Assembly (NCBI GenBank): GCA_048498135.1
Contig: JBEHYO010000003.1
Span: 32,461 to 96,460 of the forward strand
Direction: 5' to 3'
Source: Dokdonella_A sp937902695
Lineage (GTDB): Bacteria; Pseudomonadota; Gammaproteobacteria; Xanthomonadales; Rhodanobacteraceae
DNA length: 64,000 bases
The notes beneath the pieces were generated by a model, which saw nothing but the letters and a program-made list of their open reading frames with translations, was not told the origin of the DNA and made no database searches. The number at the start of each line of letters is the position of its first letter. Position 1 is the first letter of the stretch. Both the position numbers and the translations under genes were made by a program. Below, piece by piece: positions 25,610 to 34,577 of this stretch.

Positions 25610-26776
25610 TCAGAGCCGCGCCAGCGCTTCTTCCAGATCGCGGATCAGCACGGCCGGCTCCTCGAGCCCGATCGAGAGCCGCACGAGGTTCAGCGGCAAT
25701 GCGCCCGGCGGCTGCAGCGGCGCGTCGGCCGGATGCACGGCAGCGACCGGAAACAGCAGCGATTCGTAGCCGCCCCACGACACCGTCATCAGGAAACGCT
25801 TGAGTCCGTCGCAAAAGCGCTCGACCGCTGCGACATCGCGCGCATCGAGCTCGAGCGTCAGGAGGCCGCTCGATCCGCGCAACTGCTGCGCCGTCAGCGC
25901 GACCTGCGGATTGTCCGACGCGAACGGCGCGTAAACCTTGCGTACTTTCGGATGCGCCTCGAGGAATGCGCGCACCTCGGCCGACGTCGCCGCGATGCGC
26001 TGCATGCGGATCGACAAGGTGCGAAGGCCGCGGATCATCAGCCACGCATCGTGCGGCGCGAGCAGCGCGCCGAGCGTCATGAACGGACCCTTGAAGATCT
26101 CCTCGATGATCTCGTGGCGGCCGCACAGCGCGCCGGCGACCACGTCGCTGTGGCCGTTGAGATACTTCGTCGCCGAATGCGCGACGAGATCGATGCCGAG
26201 TGCGATCGGCGACTGGTTCAGCGGCGTCGCCCAGCTGTTGTCGCAGAGCGTGCGGATGCCGCGCGATTTCGCCAGCGCGGCGACCGCGGCGAGATCCTGC
26301 TGCTCGAACGTCATCGAGTTCGGGCTCTCGCAGACGATGAGCCGCGTCCTGGCGGTGAGCGCGCGCTCGAAGTTCGCGATGTCGGTGCCGTCGATGAACG
26401 ACGTCGTCACGCCGAAGCGGCCGAGCAGCGTGTGCAGGACCGCGCGCGTCCAGCTGTACGGCCGCGCGACGCAGATCGCATGATCGCCGCCGCGCAGGCT
26501 GCCGATGACGGCGGCCGAAATCGCGCCGGCGCCGCTGCCGAACATGAGGCAATCCTCGGCGCCTTCGAGCGCCGCGACCTTCCTGCGCAGGATCTCGACG
26601 GTCGGATTGTTGCCGCGCGTGTACACGTGCGCCGCGAGCTCGTCGCGGAAGCCTTCGCGCATCGCAGCAACGCTCGGAAACGCGAAGATCGACGACTGCA
26701 CGATCGGCGGCGCGACCGCGCCGAAATACTGCTCGCGGTCTTCGCCGAGGTGATTGAGGATCCAGCTGAGGTCCAT
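25610..26776 (-). CDS. trans-sulfuration-family PLP enzyme (cystathionine lyase/synthase-like)
   Basis: The 388-residue protein belongs to the Cys/Met metabolism PLP-dependent family. It has the cofactor phosphate region 'YTRGNNPTVEILRRKVAALE', the stacking Tyr in 'RPYSWTRAVL', the PLP-nitrogen Asp in 'CDNSWATP', and the PLP-binding Lys in 'AHSATKYLNGHSD'. Members act as cystathionine beta- or gamma-lyases or homoserine-derivative sulfhydrylases, and the exact reaction cannot be decided from motifs. The start at 26776 lies 5 bases after the galU stop; the frame stays open upstream inside galU but that part is not homologous. Its place at the end of a polysaccharide operon is odd. Confidence 0.85.
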   Translation of the reverse strand: MDLSWILNHLGEDREQYFGAVAPPIVQSSIFAFPSVAAMREGFRDELAAHVYTRGNNPTVEILRRKVAALEGAEDCLMFGSGAGAISAAVIGSLRGGDHAICVARPYSWTRAVLHTLLGRFGVTTSFIDGTDIANFERALTARTRLIVCESPNSMTFEQQDLAAVAALAKSRGIRTLCDNSWATPLNQSPIALGIDLVAHSATKYLNGHSDVVAGALCGRHEIIEEIFKGPFMTLGALLAPHDAWLMIRGLRTLSIRMQRIAATSAEVRAFLEAHPKVRKVYAPFASDNPQVALTAQQLRGSSGLLTLELDARDVAAVERFCDGLKRFLMTVSWGGYESLLFPVAAVHPADAPLQPPGALPLNLVRLSIGLEEPAVLIRDLEEALARL

Positions 26777-26781
26777 CGCCG

Positions 26782-27663
26782 TCAGCGTTTCGCGGCCGCG
26801 TTCACGAGCTCGCGCGTCGCCGCGCCGATCTGCGCGTCGTTGAGCGCCATGTGCAGCGTCGCCTTGACGAGGCCGAGCTTGTTGCCGCAATCGAAGCGCG
26901 TGCCCTCGAACCGGTAAGCGAGCACCGGATGCTCGGCCAGCAGCATCTCGATCGCGTCGGTCAGCTGGATCTCGCCGCCCGCGCCGGGCGTGGTCTTCTC
27001 GAGCAGCTCGAAGATGCGACCCGGCAGCACGTAGCGGCCGACGATCGCGAGATTCGACGGCGCGACCGCCGGCTTCGGCTTCTCGACGACGAGCCTGATC
27101 TTCGCGGCGCGATCGGAGATCGGCGTCGCGTCGACGATGCCGTACTTGTGGGTGTCCTCGGGCGGCACTTCCTCGACCGCGATCACGCCGGCGTCTTCCT
27201 GCGCCGAAAGCTCGGCCATCTGCCGGAGCGCGCCGGCGCCCTTGCCGGTCCAGATCAGATCGTCCGGCAGGATCACCCCGAACGGCTCGTCGCCGACGAC
27301 GGGCCTTGCGCACAGCACGGCATGACCGAGGCCGAGCGCTTCAGGCTGCGTGACGAACACGCAGCGCACGCCGCGCGGCAAGGTGCCCCTGACGAGCTCG
27401 AGCAGCGCGTCCTTGCCCGACTCGGCGAGCTTCGCCTCGAGCTCGTACGCCTTGTCGAAATAGTCGGCGATCGCGTGCTTGTACCGGTTCGTCACGAACA
27501 CGAGCGTATCGGCGCCGGCATCGACGGCTTCGTCGACCGCGTACTGGATCAGCGGGCGATCGAGCACCGGCAGCATTTCCTTGGCGACGACCTTCGTCGC
27601 CGGCAGGAAACGCGTGCCGAGGCCGGCGACGGGGAAGACGACCTTGTGCAAACGTTTCTGCAT
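26782..27663 (-). CDS. galU: UTP-glucose-1-phosphate uridylyltransferase GalU
   Basis: GalU makes UDP-glucose for LPS and exopolysaccharide. The 293-residue protein starts with the nucleotidyltransferase loop 'FPVAGLGTRFLPATKVVAKE' and retains 'EALGLGHAVLCA', 'ILPDD' and 'FDCGNKLGLVKA'. AGGAA before the ATG at 27663 supports the start; an upstream ATG at 27735 would overlap the preceding gene. It follows the WbpM-like gene by 10 bases. Confidence 0.95.
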   Translation of the reverse strand: MQKRLHKVVFPVAGLGTRFLPATKVVAKEMLPVLDRPLIQYAVDEAVDAGADTLVFVTNRYKHAIADYFDKAYELEAKLAESGKDALLELVRGTLPRGVRCVFVTQPEALGLGHAVLCARPVVGDEPFGVILPDDLIWTGKGAGALRQMAELSAQEDAGVIAVEEVPPEDTHKYGIVDATPISDRAAKIRLVVEKPKPAVAPSNLAIVGRYVLPGRIFELLEKTTPGAGGEIQLTDAIEMLLAEHPVLAYRFEGTRFDCGNKLGLVKATLHMALNDAQIGAATRELVNAAAKR

Positions 27664-27673
27664 TCGCGTTCCT

Positions 27674-29563
27674 TCAGGCAGTGCGCGAGCCGATCGGAAT
27701 GACTTCCGCGGCGGGCGCGCGTTCATGAGCCGCAAACTCGGGCAACAGCTGGACGAGCACGCGCCGCAGCGTGTCCTCGTCGTACTCGCGCACGGCGGCC
27801 GTGGCCTGCTTCAGCTGCGCCGTCAGGATGCTCCACGACATGCTGCGCGGCTGCGCGAGGAAGATCTTCGCGTGCGTCGTGTCGCTGTAATTCTCGTGCG
27901 GGTGGAACAGCTCCTCGAAGAGCTTCTCGCCGGGGCGAAGGCCGGTGTAGACGATCGGGATATCCCCTTCGGACGATTTGCCGGCGAGGCGGATCATCTG
28001 CTCGGCGAGATCGCGGATGCGCACCGGCTCGCCCATGTCGAGCGCGAAGATCTCGCCGCCGTTGCCGAGCACGGCCGCCTGCAGGATCAGCTGGCAGGCC
28101 TCCGGGATCGTCATGAAATAGCGCGTGATCTCGGGATGCGTGACCGTCACCGGCCCGCCCGTGCGGATCTGCTCGCGGAAGCGCGGCACGACCGAGCCCG
28201 CCGAGTCGAGCACGTTGCCGAACCGTACCGTGATGAAGCGCGTCTTCGACTGGCTCGCGTAGTTCTGGCAGAAGATTTCGGCGACGCGCTTGCACGCGCC
28301 CATGACGCTGGTCGGATTGACCGCCTTGTCGGTCGAGATCAGCACGAAGCTGCCGGCGCCGTGCCGATCGGCGGCGCGCGCGACGACCTCGGTGCCGATC
28401 ACGTTGTTGCGGAACGCTTCGCGCACCTGCTCCTGCAGCAGCGGGACATGCTTGTACGCCGCCGCGTGGAACACGATCGCCGGACGCGCCGACGCGAACA
28501 CGCGCTCGCACGCGACGGCATCCGTGCAGTCGCCGAGCACCGCGTTGAACACGAGATCCGGATGCGCGCCGCGCAATTCCTGCTCGATCATGTAGAGGTT
28601 GTACTCGGACATGTCGAACACGGTCATCGATTCGGCGCCGAGCCGCGCGATCTGCCGGCAGAGCTCCGCGCCGATCGAGCCGCCGCCGCCGGTGATCAGC
28701 ACGCGCTGGCCGGCGAGCTGGGTGCGGATCGCGGTCCAGTCGAGCTGCACGGGGTCCCGGCCGAGCAGGTCCTCGATCGCGACTTCCTTCAGCTCGTTGA
28801 AGCTCGCCCGGCCGGCGACCACGTCTTCGAGGCGCGGCACGGTGCGGAACGGCAGGTGGCAGCTCTCGCAGAGATCGACGGCGCGGCGCATCTGCGCCTT
28901 GTTCGCGGTCGGCATCGCGATGACGAGCAGCTCGGCCGCCGTCCCGCGCGCGAGCGCCGGCAGCTGATCGAGCGTGCCGAGCACCGGCACGCCGTGCAGG
29001 CGGCTGCCGCGCAGCGATGCGTCGTCGTCGAGGAAACCGACCGGCGTGTAGCGGTTGTCCCGGCGCAGGTCGCGCACGAGCGCCTCGCCGGCCTTGCCCG
29101 CGCCGAGCACGAGCACGCGCTGGCTCGGCGCGCGCGCGGAGAAATCGAGCCGGCTGTCCTTCCAGTAGCGATACAGCAGGCGCGGCGCGCCGAGCAGCAC
29201 CGCGAGCACGAGCGGATACACGGTCAACACCGTGCGCGGCACGGTCTCGAGGCGATTGTAGAGGAACAGCGTGATCGCGATCGCGAGCGCGCCGAGCACG
29301 GCCGCCTTCGCGATGTTCCAGAGATCGGGGAGGCTCGCGAAGCGCCAGAGGCCCTTGTAGAGACCCGTCCACCAGAAGATGACGCCTTGCGCCGCGAGCA
29401 CGAAGAAGATCTCGGGCCCGAACCAGGCGACCGGTGGCGGATTGGCTTCGAGCGACCAGCGCAGGACGCTGACCGCGATCCACGCGATCCACACCATCAG
29501 CATGTCGTGCAGGACGACGGCGAGGCGAGGATGGATCGCGGCGATCAGGCTACGCACCGGCAT
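27674..29563 (-). CDS. WbpM-like nucleotide-sugar 4,6-dehydratase, membrane-bound
   Basis: The 629-residue protein has four N-terminal membrane helices (about residues 15-130), a CoA-binding-like Rossmann domain ('VLVLGAGKAGEALVRDL') and a C-terminal SDR dehydratase domain ('VLITGGGGSIGAELCRQIA'). The catalytic SMK-type triad is visible in 'VLISTDKAVNPTSVMGACKR'. Homologues such as WbpM and FlaA1/CapD convert UDP-GlcNAc to the 4-keto-6-deoxy sugar used for O-antigen. GGAG before the ATG at 29563 fixes the start, which overlaps the end of the WecA-like gene by 14 bases. Confidence 0.92.
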   Translation of the reverse strand: MPVRSLIAAIHPRLAVVLHDMLMVWIAWIAVSVLRWSLEANPPPVAWFGPEIFFVLAAQGVIFWWTGLYKGLWRFASLPDLWNIAKAAVLGALAIAITLFLYNRLETVPRTVLTVYPLVLAVLLGAPRLLYRYWKDSRLDFSARAPSQRVLVLGAGKAGEALVRDLRRDNRYTPVGFLDDDASLRGSRLHGVPVLGTLDQLPALARGTAAELLVIAMPTANKAQMRRAVDLCESCHLPFRTVPRLEDVVAGRASFNELKEVAIEDLLGRDPVQLDWTAIRTQLAGQRVLITGGGGSIGAELCRQIARLGAESMTVFDMSEYNLYMIEQELRGAHPDLVFNAVLGDCTDAVACERVFASARPAIVFHAAAYKHVPLLQEQVREAFRNNVIGTEVVARAADRHGAGSFVLISTDKAVNPTSVMGACKRVAEIFCQNYASQSKTRFITVRFGNVLDSAGSVVPRFREQIRTGGPVTVTHPEITRYFMTIPEACQLILQAAVLGNGGEIFALDMGEPVRIRDLAEQMIRLAGKSSEGDIPIVYTGLRPGEKLFEELFHPHENYSDTTHAKIFLAQPRSMSWSILTAQLKQATAAVREYDEDTLRRVLVQLLPEFAAHERAPAAEVIPIGSRTA

Positions 29564-30680
29564 GGCTTCTCCGCCGGTGCGCCGCGGCGAGGCAACGGCG
29601 CTTGCCGACGACCCAGACGACGACGCCGAGCGCATAGATCGCGGCGGCGGCGCCCAAGCCATTGCTTTCGCGCACCTCGATATTCGTGTTCGCGATCGGC
29701 ATCCAGGCTCCCGGTGTCCGGTTGATCCACGCTACGACCGGCAAGGCGATCACGAGGTTCCATCCCATGTAGAGCGCGACGACGCCGGCATGACTGAAGC
29801 CGCTGCGGACGAGCCACTGGTAGAGGTGCTCGCGGTGCGCACTATACCAACGCCGGCCGCGCGCGATGCGCGAGACGAGCGTGCAGGTGGCGTCGGTCAC
29901 GAACGCCGAGCAGAGCACGATGCCGCTCGCGAGCGCCGTGTCGGGGGCGCTCATCTGCCAGAGCACCGCGACCGCGATCAGGAGGCCGAGGACGCCGCTG
30001 CCGACGTCGCCCATGAATACGCGCGCGCGCGGGAAATTGAATGGAACGAAGCCGAGCGCCGCGGCGGCGAATACGAGAACCTCGCCCGCGTGCGGCTCGC
30101 CGACGCGGCGGCAGAGCAATGCCAGCGCGGCGAACACGAAGGTCGCCTGCGCGGCGAGGATGCCGTCGATGCCGTCCATGAAATTGTGCAGGTTGACGAA
30201 CCAGACGATGCCGATCGCGACGAGCACGAGCGAAATCCAGACGGTCGCGACGGACGTCGCGAAGCGCGCCTCGACCGCGTCGGGGACGAGCGCGACCGCG
30301 GCGATCACGGGCATCAGGAAGACCAGCGCCGCGACGCAGTGCGCGGCGAACCTTGCGCGCGCCGGGAGGCCGCGATGGTCGTCGATCCATCCGGCGGCGG
30401 CCACGATCAGGATCGCGCTCGCCAGCGTGACGCCGGCGCCGATCGACGTCGGTGGCCTCAGCAGCGCGGGAATGCACGCGCAGACGAGCACGGCGACGAC
30501 GATGCCGATGCCGCCGCCGCGCGGCGTCGGCGTCGAATGCGAGCGGCGCATGCCGGGCTCGTCGATGAGCCGGCGCCGTCGCGCATAGCCGATCGCAAGC
30601 CAGGTCGACGTCGCCGAGACCGCAACTGCCGCGAGCGCCGCGAGGATCCAGAACGACCAGGGCCAGGCCAGCCGTTCCAC
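29550..30680 (-). CDS. WecA/WbpL-type undecaprenyl-phosphate sugar-1-phosphate transferase
   Basis: This glycosyltransferase family 4 protein (376 residues, about ten membrane helices) starts O-antigen or other glycan synthesis on undecaprenyl phosphate. Conserved cytoplasmic motifs are 'PTPRGGGIGI', the catalytic 'NLHNFMDGIDG' and 'VFMGDVGSG', followed by the His-rich sugar loop 'HREHLYQWLV'. The start is a GTG four bases after the lapB stop. Adjacency to a WbpM-like gene mirrors the wbpL-wbpM pair of Pseudomonas. Confidence 0.92.
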   Translation of the reverse strand: MERLAWPWSFWILAALAAVAVSATSTWLAIGYARRRRLIDEPGMRRSHSTPTPRGGGIGIVVAVLVCACIPALLRPPTSIGAGVTLASAILIVAAAGWIDDHRGLPARARFAAHCVAALVFLMPVIAAVALVPDAVEARFATSVATVWISLVLVAIGIVWFVNLHNFMDGIDGILAAQATFVFAALALLCRRVGEPHAGEVLVFAAAALGFVPFNFPRARVFMGDVGSGVLGLLIAVAVLWQMSAPDTALASGIVLCSAFVTDATCTLVSRIARGRRWYSAHREHLYQWLVRSGFSHAGVVALYMGWNLVIALPVVAWINRTPGAWMPIANTNIEVRESNGLGAAAAIYALGVVVWVVGKRRCLAAAHRRRSHAGA

Positions 30681-30684
30681 GCGG

Positions 30685-31863
30685 CTATTCGCCCACGACG
30701 CCGTGGATCGGCCGCACCGTGCCCCAGTTCTTGCAGCTCGGGCACTGCCAGTGATGCGCCTTCGCGCCGAAGCCGCACTTGTTGCAGCGGTACATCGCCT
30801 GCCCTTCGACGAGCTTGCGGGTGAGGTCGCGCAGGATCAGGAAATTGTCGCGCGCCTCGCCGCTCGCGGTGTGCAGGTTCACGTCGATCAGCGCCATCAA
30901 CGCGCGCACCGAGGGACGCTGGCGCAGCGCGCGATTGAGGAACGCGACGGCGGCATCCTCGCCCTGCGTGCGCGTGTAGAGGCGCGCGAGCGCGAGCACC
31001 GGCGAGACGCCCTGATAGGTCTCGGTGATGTTGAGCAGGAACTCCTCGGCCCGCGCCATCTGGCCCGCGCGCGCGTAGCAGTCGAGCAGCGGCGAGAGGA
31101 TCTCGGGCACGTAGTCGACATCCTGCTCGGCGACCTGCTCGAACGAGGCGATCGCGCGGTCGAGATGGCCGTCGGCCGCTTCGACGTGGCCCTTGATCAT
31201 GCTGGCGCGCACGCAGTCGCTCTCGGCCGCATACGCCTCTTCGATGTGCCGGCGCGCCTCGTCCAGCGCGCCGCGCGTGCGCGACTGCTCGGCGAGCTCG
31301 CAGTAGAACTGGGCGATCGTCGCGCCCTGCGATTCGCCGGTCGCCTGCTGCAGCCGGCGCGCGTGGTCGATCGCCTTGTCCCAGTCGCGCTCGTGCTGAT
31401 AGATCGCGATGAGGTGCTTGAGCGCCGAGGGCGCCTGCGCGTTCATCGCGACGAGGTCGCTGAACAGGGTCTCGGCGCGATCGAGCAGGCCCGCGCGCAT
31501 GTAATCCTCGCCGAGCTCGAGCAGGGCGACGGTCTTCTCGTCCTCGTTGAGGTTCGGTCGCGCGATCAGGTGCTGGTGCACGCGGATCGCGCGGTCGACC
31601 TCGCCGCGACGCCGGAACAGGTTGCCGAGCGCGAGGTGCGTCTCGACCGTGTCGCGATTGATCTCGGCGAGTTTCAGGAACACCTCGATCGCCTTGTCCT
31701 GCTGCTCGTTGAGCAGGTAATTGAGGCCGCGGAAGTAGTTGGTCGAAAGCTCGCTGACGCGCGCGCCCGACGTGCGCTCGCTGCCGCGCCGGCCGATCAC
31801 CCAACCGGACCAGGCGGCAACCGGAAGCAGCAGGAAGAGAAGCGGAAGCGCGAGATCGCTCAT
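30685..31863 (-). CDS. lapB: LPS assembly regulator LapB (YciM)
   Basis: LapB recruits FtsH to degrade LpxC and so balances LPS synthesis. The 392-residue protein has one N-terminal membrane helix, a series of TPRs beginning 'YFRGLNYLLNEQQDKAIEVF', and a C-terminal rubredoxin-like zinc knuckle 'YRCNKCGF...CPSCKNWG' with two CxxC pairs. The ATG overlaps the lapA stop (ATGA). Its neighbour lapA is the usual partner. Confidence 0.95.
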   Translation of the reverse strand: MSDLALPLLFLLLPVAAWSGWVIGRRGSERTSGARVSELSTNYFRGLNYLLNEQQDKAIEVFLKLAEINRDTVETHLALGNLFRRRGEVDRAIRVHQHLIARPNLNEDEKTVALLELGEDYMRAGLLDRAETLFSDLVAMNAQAPSALKHLIAIYQHERDWDKAIDHARRLQQATGESQGATIAQFYCELAEQSRTRGALDEARRHIEEAYAAESDCVRASMIKGHVEAADGHLDRAIASFEQVAEQDVDYVPEILSPLLDCYARAGQMARAEEFLLNITETYQGVSPVLALARLYTRTQGEDAAVAFLNRALRQRPSVRALMALIDVNLHTASGEARDNFLILRDLTRKLVEGQAMYRCNKCGFGAKAHHWQCPSCKNWGTVRPIHGVVGE

Positions 31864-32150
31864 GCGTCCTCGGGCGCGCCGTCGCTCGGCGGCTGCGGCT
31901 CGGCACGCGCTTCGCGCAGCTGCCTGCGCGTCTCGCGAAGCTCGCGATGGATGCGCGGCCTCGGCGCGAGCCAGGCGACGATGCCGCCGGCGAGCCAGCC
32001 GACGACGACCGCCGACAGGATCAGCGCGCCCTTGGGCACGGTCGGCTGCCAGAAGTAGAGATCGAGCGCGATGCGCTCGGCATTCAGCGCGCCGAAGACG
32101 GCGCCGAATACGACGAAGAGGACGACGACGATGACGAGGGCGAGGCGCAT
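31860..32150 (-). CDS. lapA: LapA family (DUF1049) inner membrane protein
   Basis: The 96-residue protein has two membrane helices (about residues 4-22 and 43-61) with 'NAERIALDLYFW' between them and a charged cytoplasmic tail, as in LapA/YciS. It works with LapB in LPS assembly control. It overlaps lapB by four bases. The ihfB stop is 128 bases upstream on the same strand; that gap contains a GGCGG-CTT-CCGCC hairpin. Confidence 0.92.
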   Translation of the reverse strand: MRLALVIVVVLFVVFGAVFGALNAERIALDLYFWQPTVPKGALILSAVVVGWLAGGIVAWLAPRPRIHRELRETRRQLREARAEPQPPSDGAPEDA

Positions 32151-32278
32151 GCGGACGATGTGGGGCTTCGCGTTCGGAAATCACGGCGCGCGGGCGACGC
32201 CTTCACGCTATCATGACCGTGCGCGACGCGCGGCGGAAGCCGCCGTGTCGCGATGAGCAACGATGACGAAACTGAAGC

Positions 32279-32584
32279 TCAGCCGTTGTCGTCCGACGAC
32301 TGCGCGCCGTCGTTGACGCGCTCGCGGAGCTCTTTGCCGGGCTTGAAGTGCGGCACGTGCTTGCCCGGCAGCGCAACCGCGTCGCCGGTCTTCGGATTGC
32401 GGCCCATGCGCGGCGGCCGGTAGTGCAGCGAGAAGCTGCCGAATCCGCGGATCTCGATGCGTTCGCCCACCGAGAGCGCCTGGCTCATCTGCTCGAGCAG
32501 GCTCTTGACCGCGAGCTCGACATCGTTGGCCGCAAGGTGCTTCTGCCGCTCGGCGAGGGCTTCGATCAGCTCCGACTTGGTCAT
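32279..32584 (-). CDS. ihfB: integration host factor subunit beta
   Basis: IhfB dimerises with IhfA and bends DNA. The 101-residue form starts 'MTKSELIEALAERQKHL', the canonical N-terminus, and carries 'IEIRGFGSFSLHYRPPRMGR', 'NPKTGD' with the intercalating Pro, and 'HFKPGKELRERV'. An in-frame ATG 11 codons upstream (32617) would add MSEHDSTIDTS; neither start has a clear Shine-Dalgarno sequence. It is downstream of rpsA as in other gammaproteobacteria. Confidence 0.95.
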   Translation of the reverse strand: MTKSELIEALAERQKHLAANDVELAVKSLLEQMSQALSVGERIEIRGFGSFSLHYRPPRMGRNPKTGDAVALPGKHVPHFKPGKELRERVNDGAQSSDDNG

Positions 32585-32665
32585 TGAAGTATCGATTGTG
32601 GAATCGTGTTCGGACATGGCGCGTCGTTTCGGGCTATCCGTCTTTCTGGCACTACGTCGCCGAAC

Positions 32666-32689
32666 GGGCGCGCGGATTGCCGCGCGCCC
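32666..32689 (-). other. perfect hairpin between rpsA and ihfB
   Basis: GGGCGCGCGG-ATTG-CCGCGCGCCC forms a 10-base-pair stem with a 4-base loop, starting 12 bases past the rpsA stop. No U-run follows on the minus strand, so it is more likely an RNA processing or stabilising element, or a weak terminator, than a full terminator. Confidence 0.6.
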
Positions 32690-32700
32690 GGCCCTTCACA

Positions 32701-34365
32701 TCAGCGGTTCAGCTGTTCCTTGAGCAACGCGCCGAGCTTGGTCGTGCCGCCCGAAGCGCTCTGGTACTCCGACAGCGCGTCCTGCAGCTCGTCCTCGTCC
32801 TTGGCGCGGATCGAGAGCTGCAGACTGCGGCCCTTGCGATCCATGCCGATGAACTTGGCTTCGACCGCGTCGCCGACCTTGAGGTGCTGCGTGGCGTCTT
32901 CGATCCGCTCTTTGGCGATGTCGTTGGCACGCAGGTAGCCCTCGACGCCTTCGCCGAGATCGATCGTCGCACCCTTGGCATCGACCTCGCGGACGGTGCC
33001 GTTGAGGATGCTGCCCTTCGGATGCGCGGCCATGAACTGGCCGAACGGATCCTGCTCGAGCTGCTTGATGCCGAGCGAGATGCGCTCGCGCTCCGGATCG
33101 ACCGCGAGAACCACGGCCTCGATCTCGTCGCCCTTCTTGAAGTTGCGCACCAGGTCTTCGCCGGTCGTCTGCCACGAGATATCCGACAGATGGACGAGTC
33201 CGTCGATGCCGCCGTCGAGGCCGACGAACACGCCGAAGTCGGTGATCGACTTGATCGTGCCGGTGACCTTGTCGCCCTTCTTGTGGATCGCGGCGAACGC
33301 TTCCCACGGATTGGCGCGCGTCTGCTTCATGCCGAGCGAGATGCGGCGGCGCTCTTCGTCGACGTCGAGCACCATGACCTCGACCTCGTCGCCGACCTGC
33401 ACGACCTTCGCCGGATTGACGTTCTTGTTCGTCCAGTCCATTTCCGAGACGTGGACGAGGCCTTCGACGCCAGGCTCGAGCTCGACGAAGCAGCCGTAGT
33501 CGGTGACGTTCGAGACCTTGCCGAACAGGCGCGTGCCGGTCGGATAACGGCGCGCGATCGCGACCCACGGATCCTCGCCGAGCTGCTTGAGCCCAAGCGA
33601 AACGCGGTTGCGCTCGCGATCGAACTTGAGGACGCGCACTTCGAGCTCGTCGCCGACGTTGACGACCTCGCTCGGGTGACGCACGCGCTTCCACGCCATG
33701 TCGGTGATATGCAGCAGGCCGTCGATGCCGCCGAGGTCGACGAACGCACCGTAGTCGGTAAGGTTCTTGACGACGCCCTTGACGACCGCGCCTTCCTGCA
33801 GGCGCTCGAGCAGCTTCTCGCGCTCCTCGGAGAACTCGCTCTCGACCACCGCGCGCCGCGAGACGACGACGTTGTTGCGCTTGCGGTCGAGCTTGATGAT
33901 CTTGAACTCGAGCTCCTTGCCTTCGAGATAGGACGGATCGCGCACCGGGCGCACATCGACCAGAGAGCCCGGCAGGAATGCGCGGACGTCCTTGATGTCG
34001 ACGGTGAAGCCGCCCTTGACCTTGCCGGAGATCCGGCCGGTGACGGCGGCGTTGGCGGTCTGCGCCTCTTCGAGCTCGTCCCACACCAGCGAGCGCTTGG
34101 CCTTCTCGCGCGAGAGCATCGTCTCGCCGAAGCCGTTCTCGATGGCATCGAGGGCGACCTTGACCTCGTCGCCGAGGTGGATCTCGAGCTCGCCCTTCTC
34201 GTTCTTGAACTGCTCGATCGGGATGATGCCTTCGGACTTGAGGCCGGCGTTGACGACGACGACATCCGCGCGGATGTCGACGACGATGCCGGAGACGATG
34301 GCACCAGAGCGCAGCTTGGCGAGCGATTGGCTCTGTTCGAACAGTTCGGCGAAACTTTCAGTCAT
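32701..34365 (-). CDS. rpsA: 30S ribosomal protein S1
   Basis: S1 helps mRNAs bind the 30S subunit. The 554-residue product has six S1/OB repeats, seen as 'GIVVDIRADVVVVNAGLKSE', 'GKVKGGFTVDIKDVRAFLPG', 'VKNLTDYGAFVDLGGIDGLL', 'SNVTDYGCFVELEPGVEGLV' and later copies. The ATG at 34365 gives the usual MTESFAELFEQS start. Cmk-rpsA-ihfB is the conserved order. A structured leader of about 210 bases precedes it. Confidence 0.97.
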   Translation of the reverse strand: MTESFAELFEQSQSLAKLRSGAIVSGIVVDIRADVVVVNAGLKSEGIIPIEQFKNEKGELEIHLGDEVKVALDAIENGFGETMLSREKAKRSLVWDELEEAQTANAAVTGRISGKVKGGFTVDIKDVRAFLPGSLVDVRPVRDPSYLEGKELEFKIIKLDRKRNNVVVSRRAVVESEFSEEREKLLERLQEGAVVKGVVKNLTDYGAFVDLGGIDGLLHITDMAWKRVRHPSEVVNVGDELEVRVLKFDRERNRVSLGLKQLGEDPWVAIARRYPTGTRLFGKVSNVTDYGCFVELEPGVEGLVHVSEMDWTNKNVNPAKVVQVGDEVEVMVLDVDEERRRISLGMKQTRANPWEAFAAIHKKGDKVTGTIKSITDFGVFVGLDGGIDGLVHLSDISWQTTGEDLVRNFKKGDEIEAVVLAVDPERERISLGIKQLEQDPFGQFMAAHPKGSILNGTVREVDAKGATIDLGEGVEGYLRANDIAKERIEDATQHLKVGDAVEAKFIGMDRKGRSLQLSIRAKDEDELQDALSEYQSASGGTTKLGALLKEQLNR

Positions 34366-34577
34366 GTTGGGTTCCAGTTGAAAAAACAGGCCGGCGCTCG
34401 TCGCGAGTCGCCAACCCACCTTCGGGTGATGCGGACATCCGCATCGTTGAGTTCCGGCGTTGCCGCCGGGCCGTTGCCTCTTTCGAGGCCCCGATCGCCT
34501 CTCGCGAGGCGATCGAAAACACGTTTGCAGATCTGTGCGAAGCCGAGGTTTCGAAAGGTCTTTTCGACCTTCCGGCG
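34366..34577 (-). promoter_or_regulatory. structured rpsA leader region
   Basis: The cmk-rpsA gap can form several hairpins: AAGGTC-N5-GACCTT (34555-34571), a 9-base-pair stem GATCGCCTC/GAGGCGATC (34493-34514), GATGCGG/CCGCATC (34428-34445) and, next to the start, a bulged stem within 34394-34413 followed on the minus strand by GGCCTGTTTTTTC. Gammaproteobacterial rpsA mRNAs have folded leaders used for autogenous control by S1; this region has that position. The U-run may also act as an attenuator. Confidence 0.5.

Noticed and set aside
27649..27658. CAAACGTTTC resembling a PsrA half-site pair
   Set aside because: There is no spacer between half-sites and it lies inside the galU coding region near its start; the match is probably chance.
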